Below, piece by piece: positions 31,108 through 39,269 of a stretch of DNA of 64,000 nt. Made by a program: the position numbers and the translations under genes. Below the pieces are notes generated by a model. That model worked only from the letters and a program-made list of their open reading frames with translations, searched no databases and was not told where the DNA came from. Source of the DNA: Amoebidium appalachense (taxonomy: Eukaryota; Ichthyosporea); the NCBI GenBank assembly GCA_963693365.1, contig CAVNZM010000018.1, positions 1,736,001 to 1,800,000 on the forward strand. Reading direction: 5' to 3'. Numbering within the stretch: the first letter of the stretch is position 1; each line of letters opens with the position of its first letter.

Positions 31108-31509
31108 ATGCACACGGTAATGTACGTGCTCGTTGCCCTACTTGCACAAGCCGCCGCCGCCGCCGCCAGCTACGTGACGGTCCTCCCGACGCCGACGCCA
31201 ACCACCCCGACGCCCACCCTCACCCAACCATCCAGATGCACACGGCTCACTGCGCAGACGGCCACCGCAGCGCCCGTGTGCTCGCAGGTGCCGGTGCCGG
31301 GGGTGGGGTGCGGGTGGCTGTGCCGCACGGTGGTGCCGCAGAATCCGTCGCTCGTGCCGTGCAACCAGTTTGTGGGCTGCAACCTCTACCGACCGGACCC
31401 CAAGACCGGCGGGGTGCTGCGGTGCAAGCGGCGCAGGGCCACGTCGATGCCGTGCGCGCCGGACTTCTGCTGCGTCAAGCCTGCTGGCATCGGTGCAGCA
31501 GGGATATAA
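31108..31509 (+). CDS. Secreted six-cysteine repeat protein (element copy)
   Basis: 133 residues from the ATG at 31108. A signal peptide is evident (MYVLVALLAQAAAAAASYV), followed by a Thr/Pro-rich stretch likely to be O-glycosylated, a Cys-containing middle, and a final module: PCNQFVGCNLYRPDPKTGG, then VLRCKRRRATSMPCAPDFCC. That module has the same six-cysteine spacing and the DPKxGGxxRCK and TSMxC..D.CC signatures as the four repeats of the host-side gene at 61023-61727. The family is unnamed to me. It is presumably exported and disulfide-bonded. Its presence in both element and host flank suggests gene exchange. Confidence 0.75.
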   Translation: MHTVMYVLVALLAQAAAAAASYVTVLPTPTPTTPTPTLTQPSRCTRLTAQTATAAPVCSQVPVPGVGCGWLCRTVVPQNPSLVPCNQFVGCNLYRPDPKTGGVLRCKRRRATSMPCAPDFCCVKPAGIGAAGI

Positions 31510-31635
31510 ACTCTTTTGCATATATCGGTCACAGAATGGACGCAATCCCCCCCCCCCCCCCCACCCCGCGCGGGAACCCATCCGAAACTGTCCCAGGGAA
31601 CCACCCAGATGTCGAAAAATTCGGCTGTTGTGTAG

Positions 31636-33153
31636 ATGGCTTTAACACAGACATTGTCGGTAAAGCCCCACTGCTTCTTCAAGTTTGTCAAACGCAATAC
31701 CCAACATTTCAAGTTGGAAGACGCACATCTGAAACCCCGCAACACCCAGACATACAAGTGGGCTATGGGGGACGTCTGTCTCTCCATCAACTTGTGGAGC
31801 ACTCAAAATGATGTCGAACCAGTCTGTCTGACCTGTGTTACATCTCTGGTTTTTGAAGCAGGGCTGGGTGGCTACAGATTGTTGTTTATTTGTATGCGTC
31901 AAACAGCTGGAACGGAATACAAGTTTGCTGTAAGGTATGATTCAAAAAGCCGGTTTCTCGTGGACCAGCGGAAGCACCGTTTCGGGTCGATTGTGGTGAA
32001 GTGTGCTCCCTACGTGGCCGAAAAGTACAAACAGGCTATTGTCCCTGGAAGACCTACGCCCTCGGACATGATGGAGGACATACAAAAAACGTGGCCACTT
32101 CTATTTGACTGGTACAACGGTCTCGTTGATCTTCAGAAGTCACTGACCGAGCTGATTGGGGTTGGCTCCGTTGAAGCCTCACCGGCTGTGGCAGGGTGTG
32201 GCGCCATGTCTCGGGACAACACCTTCGTACTGCTGCAAACCTATCTGCCAAAATCTGTTCGTTTTTTCCCTGGCACATCCCTCAAAATAGAGCATAATAG
32301 TGATGCTGTCCCCAAGTCCACACCAGCACTCGGTGTTGTGACGGACAATGGTAAAATGTCCACTTGGAAGGTGTCAGCAGGAAAGTGGGGTTTCAGATGC
32401 CCGAAAGCATTCGTGTCGAACCTCTCTTCATGGCTGAAAAGCCAAGAACGTGAGCGCTACTATATAATGCATGTGTCGAGCCCAGAGCATGCTTCTGTTG
32501 TCATTATCGATTCGCAAGTCAAGGTGGTCGAGTGCTTTAACATGTCTGCCCCGGCAGGGCTAATCGCTGACGCCCTCTGTATGTTCCTTGAGGGGGCCGG
32601 TTACACTGGAAGCTCGAAAGTTCTGCGCACCTACCAACACGAATCTGTATGTAAGCGCCTTCAGACAAGTTTTAGGAGGGTTTTGTATGAGGGACTTGTC
32701 GATAGAAACGAAATACACGACTCGGCATGTGCCTCCTGGTTGATGGTCTACATACTCCTGCGCACGTCAAGCTTCGACTGGGGTTCCCAACCGGGCAATG
32801 GAAACACCATTGGGGAACGGGTCTGCAATCATATAACGACAAAGCTTGAGAAGGTGGACAGAGGATTCCGGGCAGTCTACAAAATCGGGGCCGTGCTGTC
32901 CCTGTACGGGAAGCAACTGACCGAACTCTACTGGGCTAAGATGCATGAAGCAGACATATATGTGGTGCAGCCGAATCTTGATGACCCACGGTACAGACAG
33001 GTAATACGAGAGGTAATAACCAAGAAAACGGTCGTGTTGACCGATGCCGAGCTTGAAGCCGCAGGACTGCCGAGGCGCAGGGATGGAGAGCGGCTTGTGG
33101 AAGACATCGCGAAAGCAGCAGCGACAACTCCGAATGCAAGTGTGCTCGCATGA
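31636..33153 (+). CDS. Putative Ulp1/adenain-like cysteine protease (505 aa)
   Basis: An intronless ORF from the ATG at 31636. The middle carries a pattern like viral Ulp1/adenovirus-type proteases: His285 in PEHASVVIIDSQ, an acidic Glu299 in KVVECFNM, and Cys365 in IHDSACASWLMVYILL. The His-acid-Cys order and spacing fit, but I cannot place the usual Gln with certainty. Proteases of this group mature virions in adenoviruses, Polintons, virophages and ASFV-like viruses. About 270 residues precede the domain. The C-terminal ~100 residues (FRAVYKIGAVLSLYGKQL, VLTDAELEAAGLPRR) recur in a partial second copy at 37918-38227. Function is inferred; the alternative is an unrelated viral protein with a chance triad. 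Confidence 0.55.
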   Translation: MALTQTLSVKPHCFFKFVKRNTQHFKLEDAHLKPRNTQTYKWAMGDVCLSINLWSTQNDVEPVCLTCVTSLVFEAGLGGYRLLFICMRQTAGTEYKFAVRYDSKSRFLVDQRKHRFGSIVVKCAPYVAEKYKQAIVPGRPTPSDMMEDIQKTWPLLFDWYNGLVDLQKSLTELIGVGSVEASPAVAGCGAMSRDNTFVLLQTYLPKSVRFFPGTSLKIEHNSDAVPKSTPALGVVTDNGKMSTWKVSAGKWGFRCPKAFVSNLSSWLKSQERERYYIMHVSSPEHASVVIIDSQVKVVECFNMSAPAGLIADALCMFLEGAGYTGSSKVLRTYQHESVCKRLQTSFRRVLYEGLVDRNEIHDSACASWLMVYILLRTSSFDWGSQPGNGNTIGERVCNHITTKLEKVDRGFRAVYKIGAVLSLYGKQLTELYWAKMHEADIYVVQPNLDDPRYRQVIREVITKKTVVLTDAELEAAGLPRRRDGERLVEDIAKAAATTPNASVLA

Positions 33154-33198
33154 GCAGGGGCGATTGCCACCTTTATTTTGAACACTGTCTGCCTGCTT

Positions 33199-33771
33199 TC
33201 AGCGTGACCCCCCCTTCTGATTCCGACAGAACAGGTACCACAGACCGTGCAGCAGCGCATCCGCCATGTCGTCCTTCTTGCCCTCCCGCCCAAACTTGTC
33301 CCGCCACCCCTGCTCACTCTGCAGCTTGAGCGCTTGCTGCGTGTCGACCACCGCACGCCGCTTGTACACCGCATACCCCGCCTTGCCCGTCTCCGCAGGA
33401 GCCATTCCGTGGCGGGCGAGCCACGCCCCGCACTGGTTCTTGCGCGTGCCGTGCTGCAGCACCACGCCGGGCCCGTGGCCATTGGTCAATCTGAGGGTGA
33501 GGAAGTACGCCTGCAGCGCGTGCGCCAGCACGCTCAGCTTGGTGACCATCTGGCGCTCGATGACGACCATGTCGACGTCCGCGAACAGCGCGCGGTCCTC
33601 GTGCAGCCGGCGCAGCAGCAGCTCCACCAGCACCGTGGCCGTGGTGTCCGGGTTGCCCACGAGCCAGCGGTCCCACGTGTGGATGATGAAGGGCGTGGCG
33701 GGGTCGTCGGTCGTGCTGAGCACGCACACCACCAGGTTCAGGAAGCCGATGTCGATGGCGGCCACACGCAT
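33199..33771 (-). CDS. Poxvirus A22-type RuvC-like Holliday junction resolvase
   Basis: 190 residues from the ATG at 33771. The RNase-H-fold acidic residues are all present: Asp7 in VAAIDIGFLN, Glu72 in VVIERQM, and Asp167/Asp168 and Asp171 in KKDDMADALLHG. This matches the A22/RuvC family of Mg2+-dependent resolvases, which resolve branched, concatemeric replication intermediates in poxviruses and other large DNA viruses. The length is near the family norm. A CATAAAAGG box (plus 33800-33806) lies ~30 nt upstream on the minus strand, and the gene is divergent from the 33850 gene. Confidence 0.88.
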   Translation of the reverse strand: MRVAAIDIGFLNLVVCVLSTTDDPATPFIIHTWDRWLVGNPDTTATVLVELLLRRLHEDRALFADVDMVVIERQMVTKLSVLAHALQAYFLTLRLTNGHGPGVVLQHGTRKNQCGAWLARHGMAPAETGKAGYAVYKRRAVVDTQQALKLQSEQGWRDKFGREGKKDDMADALLHGLWYLFCRNQKGGSR

Positions 33772-33799
33772 TGTGAGGGTGGGGGGTTGGGGGATTCCC

Positions 33800-33806
33800 T
33801 TTTATG
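33800..33806 (-). promoter_or_regulatory. TATA-like box of resolvase gene
   Basis: On the minus strand it reads GCATAAAAGGG, about 30 nt before the ATG at 33771. The 78-bp divergent gap also serves the 33850 gene. Confidence 0.5.
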
Positions 33807-33849
33807 CTTCCCTGCCCAACTCGTTTACAAGAATATTGTTGGCACAGGC

Positions 33850-34365
33850 ATGGGAATCGGGACTTCACAGGCCACATGGGGATGGGACGCGGATTACGAC
33901 CACGAGGTGTTTATCGACGGCGGCTCGGATTTGGCCGAAATGATACCACGGCTGGGCCAGCCGAACACATTCTACTTGCAGCTGACACTGCCGTGCGAGG
34001 ATGTGTTGTCCGGGCAGGAGTCGTTTCTGTTCTTGATCGAAAGCGCACAGGCGCGGGAGCCCTGGATGATCCATGGGAGGGGGCACTACAACTGGCTCAT
34101 GGTCGGGCGGCTCGAGGGGGTCCCCGTCGTCGTCAACATCATCTTCTTCGGTGACGAGGAGGAGGACAGGTTTGGCGTGTTCCTCATGGAGACGTCGTCC
34201 GATCCCCAGTACACCGACCGCTACCAGCAGTTCCAGGAGCGCGCACGTCACTGCGGCATGGCTGTGGCGCGCCGTGCGGCGTACGCGACATTCGAGTCCT
34301 TCTCGTTCGTGCCTAGGTTCCCACAGGTTGAACGCCCCGCTGACAGGGCGGCTATGGGCGGGTAG
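33850..34365 (+). CDS. Unrecognised 171-aa protein
   Basis: Starts at ATG 33850 (MGIGTSQATWGWDADYDHEV). The protein is acidic in the first half and beta-prone (TFYLQLTLP, SFLFLIESA, GVPVVVNIIFFGD). A helical Arg/Ala-rich part near the C-terminus (QFQERARHCGMAVARRAAY) precedes a short tail. I know no family. Expressed divergently from the resolvase and convergently with the 34393-35751 gene, 27 bp away, it fits the compact element gene block; a minor virion or regulatory protein is possible. Confidence 0.6.
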   Translation: MGIGTSQATWGWDADYDHEVFIDGGSDLAEMIPRLGQPNTFYLQLTLPCEDVLSGQESFLFLIESAQAREPWMIHGRGHYNWLMVGRLEGVPVVVNIIFFGDEEEDRFGVFLMETSSDPQYTDRYQQFQERARHCGMAVARRAAYATFESFSFVPRFPQVERPADRAAMGG

Positions 34366-34392
34366 AGGTCAGGAATTATCTGGGAGTCTCTT

Positions 34393-35751
34393 TTATTTAA
34401 CCGCGACCAGCGCCGAGAAACAGCCAGTCACCCTTGTCCCGGTCTCGTCCACCACCACCAGCCGCAGCGTGTCGACGTGGTCCAGCGTCCCCAAGATCTG
34501 CGGGCTCGCCAGCATGTCGTCCACCGCCCCGCCCGCCGCCCCCTGCACACCCGGCGCCATGATGCGCCCCTGCAGGTTCGTCTCGCCCTGCATGACGTGC
34601 ACCATGAGCGCCCCCCGCGGGCCCAGGGGTGCATCCGTCCCAAACACGCACTGGATGTTGTCGCCCTGGCACGGCAGCTGCTGGTCGCCCTCCTCCACGG
34701 CCGCATGGTCTCGCCCGTCGAAGTAGCGGGCCAGCGGAGGCAGCCCCGCTGTCAGGCTGTGGCTGACGTGCGCGCCGGCCGCCATTCCCAGCACGCTCCC
34801 GAGCCCCCGGCACACGTCAAGCGAGAACGTCGGCACCGACGCATACGGCAGCCAGTGCTTCATGGTGTCCGGGTCCATGTTCTTGCGGTGGTGGATGCTG
34901 ATGACCAGTCGCCCGGGCAGCGCGAGCTTCGAGGGCGTCATGAGGTTGTACAGCGTGTTGTGGAACGGCCACTGGATGCGCCCGTGGGTGTCACGCTCGT
35001 TGGCCAGCTCACGCCACGCCCATGCGTTCTCCCTGTAGTACAGCTGCGCGAGCATCAGCGCCTCGAATGCGATCTCGTCGCGCGGGCCCTGCCGGCGTGG
35101 CGCCCACCGCGTCTTGCACACAAAGTCCTGGTGCCTGGTCCACGCCTCGCCGTTGCGCTCGGCGTCCCGGCGCAACCGCTCCGTGTGTGTGACGCTGGCG
35201 TAGTAGGGCAGCGTGTCCGGGTACATCTCCAAAATGTCCGCCACCTCCTCGGGGCTGTAGCTGGGGTTGAAGCAGGCGGCGATGGCGGCGTCCAGCCGCA
35301 TCTCGAGCTCGGCGTACAGGGTGTCCAGGGTGTAGTTGCCCACAGGCAGGTACACGTCGGTGGACGCCTTCACCCACATGCCCGGGGGCCGGCCGTCGGG
35401 CGAGTCCAGGTACGACAGCGACAGCGTCAGCCTGTTTGCGCCCTCGCACACGTCGTACACGCTGTGCGCCTTGAAGCCCTCGACACGGATGCCGTGCACG
35501 GACCGGGTGGCGGGAAACTCCACCTGCAGCGGCCGGCACTCGGACCCGCCCGTCACGAAGTGGTAGCGCCACTGGCCCTGCGGCGGCTGCGGGGGCTCGA
35601 CACGCGGGGGCGCCTCGCTCGGCACCGACACGCTGCGGGGGGCCGAGGGCAGGGCCGGCCCGTGCGGGAACGCTGCCCGGCGGGCCACTGCCGCCGAAAA
35701 ATCGATGTGGGATGCCATGTCGTCAAGGATGCGGGAGCGCGCATGCGACAT
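34393..35751 (-). CDS. Large unrecognised, probably structural protein (452 aa)
   Basis: Starts at ATG 35751 (MSHARSRILDDMASHID); the next Met at 35718 is an alternative start. After a Pro-rich linker (residues ~35-55) comes a beta-rich region with TLSLSYLD, KASTDVYLPVGNYTLDTLYA and LEMRLDAAIAA. The 'YTLxxL' helix entry is similar to the 588-residue protein. The C-terminal part has GRLVISIHHR, GDNIQCVFG, GALMVHVMQGE and TLRLVVVDETG, a succession of strands that would suit a jelly-roll-like domain. I recognise no enzyme motif. Size and beta content make it a capsid or penton candidate, but this needs structure prediction. A misleading long open frame lies antisense because of the high GC content. 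Confidence 0.65.
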   Translation of the reverse strand: MSHARSRILDDMASHIDFSAAVARRAAFPHGPALPSAPRSVSVPSEAPPRVEPPQPPQGQWRYHFVTGGSECRPLQVEFPATRSVHGIRVEGFKAHSVYDVCEGANRLTLSLSYLDSPDGRPPGMWVKASTDVYLPVGNYTLDTLYAELEMRLDAAIAACFNPSYSPEEVADILEMYPDTLPYYASVTHTERLRRDAERNGEAWTRHQDFVCKTRWAPRRQGPRDEIAFEALMLAQLYYRENAWAWRELANERDTHGRIQWPFHNTLYNLMTPSKLALPGRLVISIHHRKNMDPDTMKHWLPYASVPTFSLDVCRGLGSVLGMAAGAHVSHSLTAGLPPLARYFDGRDHAAVEEGDQQLPCQGDNIQCVFGTDAPLGPRGALMVHVMQGETNLQGRIMAPGVQGAAGGAVDDMLASPQILGTLDHVDTLRLVVVDETGTRVTGCFSALVAVK

Positions 35752-35842
35752 TACATTGGGGCACAATAAAAAAGAAGCCAGCTCTGGACACAAAGGGCAA
35801 TGGAAATGCCAGCCTTTCTTTGATTGGTTCATCTGATTCATG

Positions 35843-36379
35843 CTAGAACTCAACCAGCGTGCCATGTTGCTTCTCGCTCTCCGGCACTTGTGCGGCCATC
35901 ACATACGTGACCTGCGATTCCGATGCAGCCACACCGGACTTGTTTGACCACGCATCCAACGGCCATTTCTTGACGGCTTTCCTCATGTAGCAATAGCCTT
36001 TTGGCCGCTTCCCGTCCATATCCTGCCATGGCGAATAGCCCACCTGTTCGCATCCGCTCGTAGATTGGCATCGGTCAATGCACTGACTGGCCGACGTGTA
36101 CCCATAGTTCACCGAGTCTTGCCAGTCGTTAAACGTGTTGTCCGTGCTGTGGTCCCCCACTTGGTCGAAAGCATACCACTGTGTCCGTGCGACTGCAGGG
36201 GTACTGTCGTTTTTGCCAGCGCCAGGCTTAGGGGTACTGTCGTTTTTGCCAGCGCCAGGCTTAGGGGTACTGTCGTTTTTGCCAGCGCCAGGTTTGGGTT
36301 CGTACTTGATGTATGCCCATATCAACACACCAGTAGTAAGCATTAGAATGATTAAGGCAATCGCATTTGAGAAGTCCAT
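35843..36379 (-). CDS. Single-pass membrane protein with KNDSTPKPGAG repeats and Cys domain
   Basis: 178 residues from ATG 36379. An N-terminal membrane anchor (SNAIALIILMLTTGVLIWAY) is followed by three repeats of KPGAGKNDSTP, then a globular domain of ~110 residues with QCIDRCQSTSGCEQVGYSPW and GYCYMRKAVKKWPL. The cysteine spacing and the C-x3-C..GC pattern recall PAN/apple-like domains, which bind protein or carbohydrate. The topology suggests a surface or virion membrane protein with an exposed C-terminal head. The repeats vary by exact 33-bp duplication. Confidence 0.65.
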   Translation of the reverse strand: MDFSNAIALIILMLTTGVLIWAYIKYEPKPGAGKNDSTPKPGAGKNDSTPKPGAGKNDSTPAVARTQWYAFDQVGDHSTDNTFNDWQDSVNYGYTSASQCIDRCQSTSGCEQVGYSPWQDMDGKRPKGYCYMRKAVKKWPLDAWSNKSGVAASESQVTYVMAAQVPESEKQHGTLVEF

Positions 36380-36458
36380 TCTTCTTGCGCAAATAAAAGC
36401 TGGTGTGGCTGAACAAAACAAAGAATCGACAGGCCAATTCTGGTTTTCGGAGAAATGA

Positions 36459-36854
36459 TTAACGTCTGATGAGCGTGCAACGGCACTCCCAGTTGGACGC
36501 GTTGGTGCCTGGTGGGGGCTGGGGCGGGTCCACGGGCATTGTGGGCATGGGTTCGTCGGTTGGTTCGCCTTCAGTGACGGAGGTGGGGATCTCGAATATG
36601 TCGGTGTCCGTGTCGGTGGGAGTTTCCGAGGCCGAGGTGGTTTCGATGGTTTGGATCGAGGCGGCGGCTGTTCTGGTGGCTGCAACGGTCTCCACGTGCG
36701 TCAGGGTCGCCCACCACGTCTTTGTTTCGGCAGTGGAGCTGGGCGGCACGTGCGCGGTGGTTGCCGCAAGGGTTGCCGAGCTCGCAAACACCAGGCACTC
36801 GGGGGCCGCAAGGGCAAGTGCAAGCAGGGGGGGACACAGGAGCAGCGCACGCAT
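36459..36854 (-). CDS. Secreted Thr/Ser-rich protein with signal peptide
   Basis: 131 residues from ATG 36854. A signal peptide (MRALLLCPPLLALALAA) is followed by a Thr/Ser/Ala-rich stalk likely to be O-glycosylated (TSASETPTDTDTDIFEIP), a Pro-rich segment and a short tail with two cysteines (WECRCTLIRR). No family is recognised. It lies 50 bp downstream of the 36904-37461 gene on the same strand and 79 bp before the membrane protein gene, so the three may be co-regulated. Confidence 0.6.
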   Translation of the reverse strand: MRALLLCPPLLALALAAPECLVFASSATLAATTAHVPPSSTAETKTWWATLTHVETVAATRTAAASIQTIETTSASETPTDTDTDIFEIPTSVTEGEPTDEPMPTMPVDPPQPPPGTNASNWECRCTLIRR

Positions 36855-36903
36855 TGATAGTCGGCTACAAAATATCAGAGCTCGAGCAGCGCCAGAAAAA
36901 GCG

Positions 36904-37461
36904 TCAGGCCCGGGAACGGAACAGGTCCACGCACACGCGGACGCGCCACACGTGCAGCAGGCACAGCGCAAGGTTGACGCCGCGGAACCCATACTGCATG
37001 GTGGGGCTCGTGTCTGCGACCAAGGACACAAACCACGAGGGCATGGGCAGGGGCCCCACGCCGAGCACGCCGATGGAGAAGGCCACGCCGAGCTCCACGC
37101 GGCCCTGGGGCGGTGCGCTTGGCGGGGGGAGGGCTGGCGGGTCTGTGTCCTGCAGACGCACCCGCACGCCCGCCAGACCCGTGTCGGGAACGTGGTTGGG
37201 CTGCGGGAGCGGGCAGTCGCTGAACCCAAAAGAGCTTGCCCGAGCACGGTCGTCGGTGAACGTGACGACGTTGGCCTCGGGCAGCGCCCTCCCGTACATG
37301 CGTGTCTCACCGAGCATGGCGGTGACCAGGTCGCCTTCGCGCCGCCACTGCAGGCCCATGCCCGTGTGCCTCGTGTTGGCCAGGTCCTCGGGCCACTCCA
37401 CCGGGCAGCTGAGCAGCGCGAGGTTGCGGCTGACGAAGCGGTCGCCGTGCGTGATGTGCAT
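36904..37461 (-). CDS. Unrecognised 185-aa protein, possible structural
   Basis: Starts at ATG 37461 (MHITHGDRFVSRNLALLSCP). Beta-prone with GDLVTAMLGETRMYGRALPE, VRVRLQDTDPPALPPP, a hydrophobic ELGVAFSIGVLGVGPLPM and a C-terminal VNLALCLLHVWRVRVCVDLF. The last could be a membrane segment or a buried strand pair. No family is known to me. It is divergent from the 37510 gene with only a 48-bp gap, typical of the packing in this block. Confidence 0.6.
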   Translation of the reverse strand: MHITHGDRFVSRNLALLSCPVEWPEDLANTRHTGMGLQWRREGDLVTAMLGETRMYGRALPEANVVTFTDDRARASSFGFSDCPLPQPNHVPDTGLAGVRVRLQDTDPPALPPPSAPPQGRVELGVAFSIGVLGVGPLPMPSWFVSLVADTSPTMQYGFRGVNLALCLLHVWRVRVCVDLFRSRA

Positions 37462-37509
37462 GCACTACAGGAAGATTAAGCCGGCACAAAATGCGCCCGT
37501 GACGTAACA

Positions 37510-37875
37510 ATGCAGCTGGTACTCCTTCTTATGGCGCTCTGCGTGACCACCCTGCTCGCGCTCGCGCTGCGAGATGCGGTGCGCACGGTGTTCGGTCGTG
37601 ACCCGCCCTGCGACGCACCCACCTGTGCCGCCCTGCTTTACGACAAGCGCCTGGCCGCGGGCTGGGAGGCCGACACAGCCCGTTTTGGCGAATGCGGCCG
37701 GTGCCCGCGCATGGAAGTTTCCAATGTTAACGGCCTGCGCTACTGGAACGAGGAGAAGGGTCAATGGTTCTCTGCACAGATGTCCTATGCCGACTTTGCC
37801 ACACGCCTGGGCGACGACCGCACCGCCTGGCTCGCGCGGCTGGCCGCTGCACTGAGAGGGGAGGTCCTCCGCTGA
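37510..37875 (+). CDS. Small signal-anchor protein (121 aa)
   Basis: Starts at ATG 37510. Residues 2-21 form a signal peptide or membrane anchor (QLVLLLMALCVTTLLALAL). The rest is soluble, with four cysteines (PPCDAPTCAALL, GECGRCPRME) and a C-terminal helical segment (YADFATRLGDDRTAWLARL). Family not recognised. The Cys pairs suggest a disulfide-bonded extracellular or lumenal domain. Confidence 0.6.
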   Translation: MQLVLLLMALCVTTLLALALRDAVRTVFGRDPPCDAPTCAALLYDKRLAAGWEADTARFGECGRCPRMEVSNVNGLRYWNEEKGQWFSAQMSYADFATRLGDDRTAWLARLAAALRGEVLR

Positions 37876-37917
37876 GGCAGGGATCAATCCACCTCAATTC
37901 CTGACCTTTTGATGCCC

Positions 37918-38227
37918 TCAGGGGAGGAGGCGCGCCGCTTGTTCTCGGACCTCGTTCACAAGCTGCTCCCCGTCCTTGCGTGTTGGCAGTCCTGCATCCT
38001 TAAGCTCGGCATCGGTCAATACGAGAACTTTCTTGGAAAGCACCATGTCCACGACCTCTCGGTAACGCTCCTGTTGATTGACGCCGTCTTGCGCCCACCA
38101 ATCCGCGGTTTGATACATCTTAGCCCCGTAGAGTTCGACCAGGCGCTTTCCGTACATCGCGATCGTTCCCCCGACCTTATAGACCGCTTGGAATCCCCCA
38201 TCCCTTGCGATTTTCGTCTTGATGAAG
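37918..38227 (-). pseudogene. C-terminal part of a second protease-like gene, cut by gap
   Basis: Open on the minus strand from the N gap to a TGA at 37918. The ~103 residues (GGFQAVYKVGGTIAMYGKRL, then VLTDAELKDAGLPTRKDGEQ) align along their length with the C-terminus of the 31636-33153 product (RGFRAVYKIGAVLSLYGKQL, VLTDAELEAAGLPRRRDGER). Any catalytic part would lie in the gap, so I cannot tell whether this copy is whole. It is marked here as partial because of the gap, not because of a mutation. Confidence 0.6.
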
Positions 38228-38727
38228 NNNNNNNNNNNNNNNNNNNNNNNNNNNNNNNNNNNNNNNNNNNNNNNNNNNNNNNNNNNNNNNNNNNNNNNNN
38301 NNNNNNNNNNNNNNNNNNNNNNNNNNNNNNNNNNNNNNNNNNNNNNNNNNNNNNNNNNNNNNNNNNNNNNNNNNNNNNNNNNNNNNNNNNNNNNNNNNNN
38401 NNNNNNNNNNNNNNNNNNNNNNNNNNNNNNNNNNNNNNNNNNNNNNNNNNNNNNNNNNNNNNNNNNNNNNNNNNNNNNNNNNNNNNNNNNNNNNNNNNNN
38501 NNNNNNNNNNNNNNNNNNNNNNNNNNNNNNNNNNNNNNNNNNNNNNNNNNNNNNNNNNNNNNNNNNNNNNNNNNNNNNNNNNNNNNNNNNNNNNNNNNNN
38601 NNNNNNNNNNNNNNNNNNNNNNNNNNNNNNNNNNNNNNNNNNNNNNNNNNNNNNNNNNNNNNNNNNNNNNNNNNNNNNNNNNNNNNNNNNNNNNNNNNNN
38701 NNNNNNNNNNNNNNNNNNNNNNNNNNN
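38228..38727. other. Assembly gap (500 N)
   Basis: Exactly 500 N, the usual placeholder for a gap of unknown length. Frames that cross it are meaningless. It lies inside a region with paralogous genes, which may be why assembly failed. Confidence 1.
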
Positions 38728-38852
38728 CGCTTTACTCGCACAATTTGTCGAAGGGCCAGCCTCCGGTATTTTGGCATGAACTCGTTGGCAAACACGTACT
38801 TCCTTGCACGTCTGTGACCCCTCTTTTTGGACTGACCTCCTTGTTTTGGCAT
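38728..38852 (-). CDS. N-terminus of a very basic protein, cut by gap
   Basis: From ATG 38852 the frame gives MPKQGGQSKKRGHRRARKYV, then FANEFMPKYRRLALRQIVRV, and enters the gap. About 35% of residues are Lys or Arg. It may be the start of the protease-like gene whose end emerges on the other side of the gap, although it does not resemble the start of the 31636 protein, or a separate small DNA-binding protein. Confidence 0.4.
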
Positions 38853-38857
38853 GACCT

Positions 38858-39052
38858 CTACCCCAAAATTTTGGGCGCTTGCCCTGCACAATCCCTGTGA
38901 AACCACTTTCTCCGCTTGCACCCAGCCGCGCACAGGTTGCTGGTCCACGCACCCTCCTCGAGCTCGAGGGACACCTTGCGCCACCCTGATTCTGCGCGCT
39001 TGATCTCGCACGCCACCACAATGTCTCCCGGTCGCACACCTGCGGTCCACAT
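38858..39052 (-). CDS. Hypothetical 64-aa Cys-containing ORF
   Basis: From ATG 39052 (MWTAGVRPGDIVVACEIKRA) to a stop at 38858, just before the basic protein. It has NLCAAGCKRRKWFHRDCAG near the end, a CxxxC..H..C arrangement that could bind zinc. The frame is open further upstream with coding-like composition but no ATG, so the true start may be an exon or the gene may be truncated. Weak call. Confidence 0.3.
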   Translation of the reverse strand: MWTAGVRPGDIVVACEIKRAESGWRKVSLELEEGAWTSNLCAAGCKRRKWFHRDCAGQAPKILG

Positions 39053-39210
39053 GCTTGTGCAACAGCGCACGCTCAGCACCTCACACTCCGATTCGGGCCC
39101 ACGTACACACACACCGAAACACGCAAGCGCGCACTCGTGGTCATGCAGCGCCTCGAGAACTGGCACCTTGCGAATGAGTGTGCGCCGACGCAGGCGGGGA
39201 CTCTGGAGGG

Positions 39211-39217
39211 TATAAAA
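39211..39217 (+). promoter_or_regulatory. TATA box of 39270 gene
   Basis: GGGTATAAAAGCGTG lies 59 nt before the ATG at 39270. Confidence 0.7.
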
Positions 39218-39269
39218 GCGTGTGTCTGACACGGGGAGCTGCCAGTCTGAATCTGCACCAGAACCGACC

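Noticed and set aside
34477-35769. A 430-codon plus-strand frame antisense to the 452-aa gene
   Set aside because: It is a shadow frame in high-GC DNA. The minus-strand product has more natural composition and a plausible start and stop next to its neighbours.
36469-37507. 336- and 261-codon plus-strand frames over the 36.5-37.5 kb genes
   Set aside because: Antisense shadows. The minus-strand proteins have signal peptides and balanced composition.
37918-39062. Frames of 302-390 codons crossing the N block
   Set aside because: They are open only because N is read as an unknown residue. Only the parts with real sequence were used.
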